NCBI GenBank assembly: GCA_900549525.1
Contig: UWSJ01000019.1
Coordinates: forward strand, 1-26,544
Length of the DNA: 26,544 nucleotides
Direction: 5' to 3'
From: an uncultured Coriobacteriaceae bacterium
GTDB lineage: Bacteria; Actinomycetota; Coriobacteriia; Coriobacteriales; Atopobiaceae
The notes under the pieces were generated by a model. It did no database searches. It had not been told where the DNA came from and saw nothing but the letters and a program-made list of their open reading frames with translations. A program made the position numbers and the translations under genes. This document shows positions 22,343-26,544 of the stretch, one piece after another. Within the stretch, counting starts at the first letter, position 1; each line of letters starts with the position of its first letter.

Positions 22343-23779
22343 ATGAGCGCGCCGCTAGACCACTCCGCCGATTCGACGTCGGCGACACTCCCGTCCACCT
22401 GCCCGTCAGCAGCCGTCCATACCGTCGAGCAACTCCCCAACGCGGGCTACGACCTCAAGGTACCCTACGCTCCGAAGGCCACCCTCGAAGCCCTTGCGGA
22501 GAAGTTCCCCACGCCCTTCCACCTCTACGACGAGGCTGGCATCCGTGCCAACGCCCGCGCCGTCCGCGAGGCCTTCGCCTGGAACCCCGGCTTTCACGAG
22601 TACTTCGCCGTCAAGGCCACGCCCAACCCCTTCATCCTCAAGATCCTGCACGAGGAGGGCTGCGGCTGCGACTGCGCGAGCGCCTGCGAGCTCATGCTTG
22701 CCGACGCCTGCGGTATCACCGGTCACGACATCATGTTCTCGAGCAACGACACCCCCGCCGAGGACTTCGCGCTCGCCGACAAGCTCGGCGCCATCGTCAA
22801 CTTCGACGACATCTCCCACATCGACTTCTACGAAAAGACCGTGGGCCGCATCCCCGAGACTGTGAGCTGCCGCTTCAACCCGGGCGGGCTCTTCCAGCTC
22901 TCCAACGGCATCATGGACAACCCCGGCGACTCCAAGTACGGCATGACCACCGAGCAGCTCTTCGAGGCCTTCCGCGAGCTGCGCCAGCGCGGCGCCAGGC
23001 ACTTCGGCATCCACGCCTTCCTGGCGAGCAACACCGTGACCAACGAGTACTATCCCAAGCTCGCCGGCATCCTCTTCGAGCTTGCGGCGCGGCTCCAGCG
23101 CGAGACGGGCGCCCACGTGGACTTCGTGAACCTGTCCGGCGGTGTGGGCGTGCCCTACCTGCCGGGACAGACGGCCAACGACATCCGCGTCATCGGCGAG
23201 GGCGTTCGCGCGGCCTACGAGCGCGTGCTGGTGCCAGCCGGCATGGGCAACGTTCGCATCTTCACCGAGATGGGCCGCTTCATGCTGGCTCCCTACGGCT
23301 GCCTCGTCACGCGGGCCATCCACCACAAGCACATCTACAAGGAGTACGTGGGCGTCGACGCAAGTGCCGTCAACCTCATGCGGCCGGCTATGTACGGTGC
23401 CTACCACCACATCTCCGTGGTGGGCCAGCCGGGCGGGCCGGACAAGACCCGCGCCGTCGCCGACCACACCTACGACGTCACGGGGTCGCTCTGCGAGAAC
23501 AACGACAAGTTCGCCGTCGACCGCCGGCTTCCCCGCATCGACGAAGGCGACCTGCTCGTCATCCACGACACGGGGGCCCACGGATTCTCGATGGGCTACA
23601 ACTACAACGGCCGTCTCAAGAGCGCGGAGGTGCTGCTGCGTCCGGACGGCTCGGGCCAGCTCATCCGCCGTGCCGAGGAGCCCCGCGACTACTTCGCCAC
23701 CTTCGACTGCTTTCCCGTCGCCTCGCCGCTCGCCGTCGACACCGTCGCTGACTACGTGCCCCATCGGGCTCAAAACTAG
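22343..23779 (+). CDS. lysA: Diaminopimelate decarboxylase
   Basis: A 478-residue fold-type III PLP enzyme that decarboxylates meso-diaminopimelate to lysine. The Schiff-base lysine is K91 in YFAVKATPNP. Other family elements are CDCASACEL, SKYGMTTEQL, NLSGGVGVPY, the EMGRFMLAP segment and the late HDTGAHGFSMGYNYNGRLKSAE. About 50 non-conserved residues precede the core, making it longer than the usual 420. The histidine-glycine segment reads GIHAFLASNTV rather than the common HIGSQ, a variant form. ATG 22343 follows TGGAGCC. It is the first gene behind the lysine riboswitch. Confidence 0.94.
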   Translation: MSAPLDHSADSTSATLPSTCPSAAVHTVEQLPNAGYDLKVPYAPKATLEALAEKFPTPFHLYDEAGIRANARAVREAFAWNPGFHEYFAVKATPNPFILKILHEEGCGCDCASACELMLADACGITGHDIMFSSNDTPAEDFALADKLGAIVNFDDISHIDFYEKTVGRIPETVSCRFNPGGLFQLSNGIMDNPGDSKYGMTTEQLFEAFRELRQRGARHFGIHAFLASNTVTNEYYPKLAGILFELAARLQRETGAHVDFVNLSGGVGVPYLPGQTANDIRVIGEGVRAAYERVLVPAGMGNVRIFTEMGRFMLAPYGCLVTRAIHHKHIYKEYVGVDASAVNLMRPAMYGAYHHISVVGQPGGPDKTRAVADHTYDVTGSLCENNDKFAVDRRLPRIDEGDLLVIHDTGAHGFSMGYNYNGRLKSAEVLLRPDGSGQLIRRAEEPRDYFATFDCFPVASPLAVDTVADYVPHRAQN

Positions 23780-23788
23780 GAGGTTCAC

Positions 23789-24679
23789 ATGGACGTTCGT
23801 AAGCTCGAGGGTTCCATTGTCGCCCTCGTCACACCGTTCAACGCGGACGGGTCGGTCAACTTTTCCCAGCTCGAGAAGCTGCTGGAGTTCCAGATCGAGA
23901 ACGGCACCGACGCCATCCTCACCCTGGGCACCACCGGCGAGTCGGCCACGATGACCGATGAGGAGGACTGCGAGGTCGTCAAGTTCGTTGTCGACCACGT
24001 GGCCGGCCGCGTGCCGGTCATCGCGGGCTCGGGTTCAAACTGCACAGCCACGCAGACGCGCAAGAGCCTTGACTACCAGCGGCTTGGCGCGGACGGGCTG
24101 CTCATCATCAGCCCGTACTACAACAAGAGCAACGAGGGGGGCATCTACCACCACCTCAAGCACACGGCCGACGCGGTGGACATCCCCTGCATCATCTACA
24201 ACATCCCCGGTCGCACGGGCTGCTCCATCAGCGTGCACAACGTGGAGCGCCTTGCCGCGCATCCCAACATTATGGGCATCAAGGAGGCCAGCGGTAGCGT
24301 GGCCTACGCGGCGAGCATCGCACACTGCTTGTCCGACGACTTCCGCATGTACTCGGGCGAGGACGCGCTCACGGTGCCGCTCATGAGCCTGGGTGCCTCG
24401 GGCACGATCAGCGTCTGGGCCGACGTGCAGCCGGCCCTCGTGCACGAGATGTGCCGCGCGTACCTGGACGGTGACGTCGCGCACGCCCGGGATCTGCAGG
24501 TTATTGGCCAGCCGCTCATAAAGGCGCTGTTCGGAGAGGTGAACCCGATCCCGGTCAAGGAGGCGCTGGCGCAGATGGGCCTCATCGAGGCCAACTACCG
24601 CCTGCCGCTGTACCCGATGAGCGAGGCGCCCAAGGCCGCCCTGCTCGACGCGATGAAGGGAGCTGGGATTCTTGGCTAG
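23789..24679 (+). CDS. dapA: 4-hydroxy-tetrahydrodipicolinate synthase
   Basis: A 296-residue class I aldolase that condenses pyruvate with aspartate semialdehyde, the entry step of the DAP/lysine pathway. Active-site residues are T48 and T49 (LGTTGES), Y137 (IIYNIPGRTG) and the Schiff-base lysine K165 (GIKEASGS). ATG 23789 follows AGGAGG at 23778-23783, which overlaps the lysA stop, so it is in the same operon. Confidence 0.96.
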   Translation: MDVRKLEGSIVALVTPFNADGSVNFSQLEKLLEFQIENGTDAILTLGTTGESATMTDEEDCEVVKFVVDHVAGRVPVIAGSGSNCTATQTRKSLDYQRLGADGLLIISPYYNKSNEGGIYHHLKHTADAVDIPCIIYNIPGRTGCSISVHNVERLAAHPNIMGIKEASGSVAYAASIAHCLSDDFRMYSGEDALTVPLMSLGASGTISVWADVQPALVHEMCRAYLDGDVAHARDLQVIGQPLIKALFGEVNPIPVKEALAQMGLIEANYRLPLYPMSEAPKAALLDAMKGAGILG

Positions 24680-24689
24680 CGAGGAGAGG

Positions 24690-25490
24690 ATGGCTGCGGC
24701 GGGCGCCACGGCTGCGAGTGCTGCGGTTGCGGGCACTCCCATCAAGATCGCAATCATGGGCGAGGGCCGTATGGGCTCGCTCATCCGCTCCACGGCCGAG
24801 GTCGCCCGCGACGAGGCGGGCGCGCCGGCCTTCGAGGTCGTGGCGCAGATCGGCTTCGACCTCTCCGCCGCAGACTCGGCTCCCGCGGCCGACGTGCTCG
24901 TGGACTTCTCCAACGTGGCGACGCTGCCGGCGGTCGCGTCCTACGTGCGGCGCACGGGCGCGGCGCTCGTCTCGGGCACCACGGGCTACGATGACGCCCA
25001 GACCGCCGAGCTCCGCTCGCTGGCCGACGTGGCCGCCGTGCTGCACTCGGGCAACTACTCGCTGGGCGTGGCCGTGCTGCGCCACGCCACCGCGCTGGCC
25101 GCGCGCGAGCTGGCCGGCTTTGACGTCGAGATCATCGAGACGCACCACAACCAGAAGGTCGACGCCCCCAGTGGCACGGCAAACATACTGCTCGACGCCG
25201 TGGTTGGTGCCGAGGAGGCGGCGGGTCGCGGCGAGTATCACCCGGTCTTTGGCCGCCACGGCATGGTGGGCGCCCGCGACCCGCGCGAGGTGGGCATGCA
25301 CTCGCTTCGCGGTGGCACCGTCGCCGGCGTGCACACGGTGTCGTTCTTTGGCCCGGACGAGGAGGTCTCGCTCACGCACCGCGCCACGAGCCGGCAGATC
25401 TTCGTGAACGGGGCGCTGGCCGCCGTGCGCCGCATGGCCGGCAGGCCCGCGGGCTGGTACGGGTTCGACGAGGTCATGTTCGGGGCATAA
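24690..25490 (+). CDS. dapB: 4-hydroxy-tetrahydrodipicolinate reductase
   Basis: A 266-residue NAD(P)H-dependent reductase, the second step of the DAP branch. It has a Rossmann nucleotide motif (AIMGEGRMGSLI), VDFSNVA, SGTTGY and the catalytic THHNQKVDAPSGTA (H152/H153, K156). The C-terminal dimerisation part has GMVGARDPREVGMHSLRGG. ATG 24690 has GAGGAG just before it. A TTG at 24672, 9 nt after GGGAG and overlapping the dapA stop, would add six residues and is an alternative. An Ala-rich stretch precedes the Rossmann fold. Confidence 0.95.
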   Translation: MAAAGATAASAAVAGTPIKIAIMGEGRMGSLIRSTAEVARDEAGAPAFEVVAQIGFDLSAADSAPAADVLVDFSNVATLPAVASYVRRTGAALVSGTTGYDDAQTAELRSLADVAAVLHSGNYSLGVAVLRHATALAARELAGFDVEIIETHHNQKVDAPSGTANILLDAVVGAEEAAGRGEYHPVFGRHGMVGARDPREVGMHSLRGGTVAGVHTVSFFGPDEEVSLTHRATSRQIFVNGALAAVRRMAGRPAGWYGFDEVMFGA

Positions 25491-25499
25491 GGGATACAT

Positions 25500-25579
25500 G
25501 TGTCGGGCCGGGTCGCCGTGCTGCCGCACGTGTCAGACCTTGCCCGCGCTGCCCGTGTCGGGCCTTGCCCGCACGACCC
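25500..25579. repeat. Short GTGTC-headed tandem repeats in the dapB-dapH gap
   Basis: Units begin with GTGTC at 25500, 25530 and 25555. The last two (25530-25554 and 25555-25579) agree at 20 of 25 positions and share CCTTGCCCGC; the first is more diverged. They lie within a 173-nt spacer that interrupts an otherwise tightly packed operon. The theme (GTGTC/GACA heads followed by C-rich sequence) resembles the array near 21621. Confidence 0.55.
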
Positions 25580-25590
25580 GCCGACTACAC

Positions 25591-25648
25591 CGCGCCCGCG
25601 TGGCGCGGCCCGCACAATCCACAAGCTATATCGCGCCCGCGTGGCGCG
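25591..25648. repeat. Two identical 17-bp hairpin repeats before dapH
   Basis: CGCGCCCGCGTGGCGCG occurs at 25591-25607 and 25632-25648, 41 bp apart. Each copy is itself a hairpin with CGCGCC/GGCGCG arms and a 5-nt loop. The second ends 4 nt before the AAGGGA ribosome-binding site of dapH, so it could affect translation or stabilise the processed dapH mRNA. Confidence 0.7.
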
Positions 25649-25663
25649 CAGAAGGGAACGGGG

Positions 25664-26383
25664 ATGGACGCACAGGAGATAATCAACTTCATTGCGACGG
25701 CACCCAAGAAGACGCCGGTCAAGGTATACGTTCGCGAGAGCGTCGGCGCCGATCTCGACTACGGCGACGCTCAGGTCTTTGGCGAGCCGGCCGGTCGCAT
25801 CGTCTTTGGCGACTGGAGCGAGCTTGAGAGCCTGCTCTACTCGGCCAAGGAGGCCGGCGACGTCGAGGACTACGTGGTCGAGGGCGTGCAGCCCGTCGAC
25901 GCGCGCAATTCTGGTGTGCCCCTGCTCGACGTCAAGGGCGTTCACGCGCGCATCGAGCCGGGCGCCATCATACGCGACAAGGTCGAGATCGGCGACAACG
26001 CAGTCATCATGATGGGCGCGGTCATCAACATCGGCTCCGTCATCGGCGAGGGCACGATGATCGACATGGGCGCCGTGCTGGGCGGACGTGCCACCGTGGG
26101 CAAGCACTGCCATATCGGCGCGGGTACCGTGCTTGCCGGCGTGGTCGAGCCCGCCAGCGCCACGCCCGTGGTCATCGAGGACGACGTGCTGATCGGCGCC
26201 AACGCCGTTGTGCTCGAGGGCGTTCGCGTGGGCAAGGGCGCCGTGGTCGCCGCCGGTGCCGTCTGCGTCGAGGACGTGCCCGCCGGCGCCGTCGTGGCCG
26301 GCGTGCCCGCCAAGGTCATCAAGCAGGCCAGCGAGGTCGCCGAGGGCAAGGTCTCCCTCGTCGACGCCCTCCGCAGCCTGTAG
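25664..26383 (+). CDS. dapH: Tetrahydrodipicolinate N-acetyltransferase
   Basis: A 239-residue acyltransferase of the acetylase branch, matching Bacillus DapH (YkuQ) closely in pattern. The N-terminal cap reads MDAQEIINFIATAPKKTPVK. The left-handed beta-helix spans about 90-205 with hexapeptide repeats (IEPGAIIRDKVEIGDNAVIM, then INIGSVIGEGTMIDMGAVLG and GKHCHIGAGTVLAGVVEP). It acetylates tetrahydrodipicolinate with acetyl-CoA, which shows that the acetyl rather than succinyl or direct branch is used. ATG 25664 follows AAGGGA (25652-25657). Last gene of the lysine operon, followed by a terminator. Confidence 0.95.
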   Translation: MDAQEIINFIATAPKKTPVKVYVRESVGADLDYGDAQVFGEPAGRIVFGDWSELESLLYSAKEAGDVEDYVVEGVQPVDARNSGVPLLDVKGVHARIEPGAIIRDKVEIGDNAVIMMGAVINIGSVIGEGTMIDMGAVLGGRATVGKHCHIGAGTVLAGVVEPASATPVVIEDDVLIGANAVVLEGVRVGKGAVVAAGAVCVEDVPAGAVVAGVPAKVIKQASEVAEGKVSLVDALRSL

Positions 26384-26414
26384 GGCCACGTATTCGCGAC
26401 TGCGTCGAGCGAGC

Positions 26415-26440
26415 GCCAATCGTAATCGCCAATCGAATCG
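26415..26440 (+). repeat. 13-nt tandem repeat after dapH
   Basis: CGCCAATCGTAAT (26415-26427) is followed by CGCCAATCGAATC (26428-26440), sharing the first nine bases. It lies just ahead of the operon terminator. Confidence 0.45.
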
Positions 26441-26447
26441 CGCTAAT

Positions 26448-26497
26448 AAGCCGCGGGGAGGGGCTGCACTGCCCTTCCCCACGGCTTCGTTTGGTTT
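26448..26497 (+). terminator. Intrinsic terminator of the lysA-dapA-dapB-dapH operon
   Basis: AAGCCGCGGGGAGGG (from 26448) pairs with CCCTTCCCCACGGCTT (26472-26487) with two imperfect positions, giving a long GC-rich stem. A T-rich tail (CGTTTGGTTT, 26488-26497) follows. It lies 64 nt past the dapH stop. The last 47 bases of the window hold nothing recognisable beyond another GACAGAA motif at 26503. Confidence 0.82.
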
Positions 26498-26544
26498 ATA
26501 GGACAGAATGTGTGTCCCGCTCGGCGCAGGTCGGCGGTCCCCTT

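Noticed and set aside
22406..23998. Long open frame antisense to lysA
   Set aside because: It is a shadow of a G/C-ending-codon gene: the sequence has the repetitive Val/Gly/Asp/Glu/Leu composition typical of the opposite strand and lacks any recognisable domain, while lysA in the same place is certain.

Overview
The window is 26.5 kb of high-GC bacterial DNA with a strong G/C bias at third codon positions. Gene content points to a high-GC Gram-positive of the Coriobacteriia (Olsenella/Atopobiaceae-like). The basis is an acetylase-type (DapH) lysine operon, a split transketolase next to a short transaldolase, a MetNIQ importer and SD-led genes. The taxonomic call is inference; no marker gene is present.

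Layout. (1) 1-3819: 5' part of a tRNA-Ser(UGA), a MalY/PatB-type C-S lyase, tadA, ydcF and a GntR/HutC regulator. (2) 3986-7394: a pentose-phosphate operon (deoC, transaldolase, transketolase N and C halves) behind a near-consensus promoter, divergent from the GntR gene, with an inverted repeat as candidate operator. (3) 7395-7796: a non-coding repeat block of two 75-bp copies and three hairpins. (4) 7797-9065: a DEAD-box helicase. (5) 9248-13583: a methionine locus, metN-metI-metQ on the minus strand and metA on the plus strand, with a nitroreductase between them. (6) 13583-16039: a small membrane ORF, then a lower-GC module (secreted protein, DUF2975-like membrane protein, YozG-like HTH) followed by gene-poor DNA rich in inverted repeats. 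(7) 16040-16651: a YfcE-like phosphodiesterase. (8) 16889-20138: a lower-GC, plus-strand cluster of WXG100/LXG-like proteins with a candidate effector, a YcxB-like membrane protein and a DUF4176 protein. It looks like an orphan type VII secretion effector locus, partly decayed by one in-frame TGA and one 10-bp tandem duplication. (9) 20197-26383: an M20 amidohydrolase, a two-orientation repeat array, a lysine riboswitch and the operon lysA-dapA-dapB-dapH, closed by a terminator.

How the genes work together. The lysine operon encodes DapA, DapB, DapH and LysA; the neighbouring M20 enzyme is a candidate for the N-acetyl-DAP deacetylase step. Only the DAP aminotransferase and upstream aspartate steps are not visible here. 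MetA carries Glu111, which predicts O-acetylhomoserine formation, and sits beside a methionine importer. The DeoC/transaldolase/transketolase set links deoxyribose and pentose phosphates to glycolysis. The most unusual part is the WXG/LXG-like island, which carries no secretion ATPase of its own in this window and has two disrupted genes.
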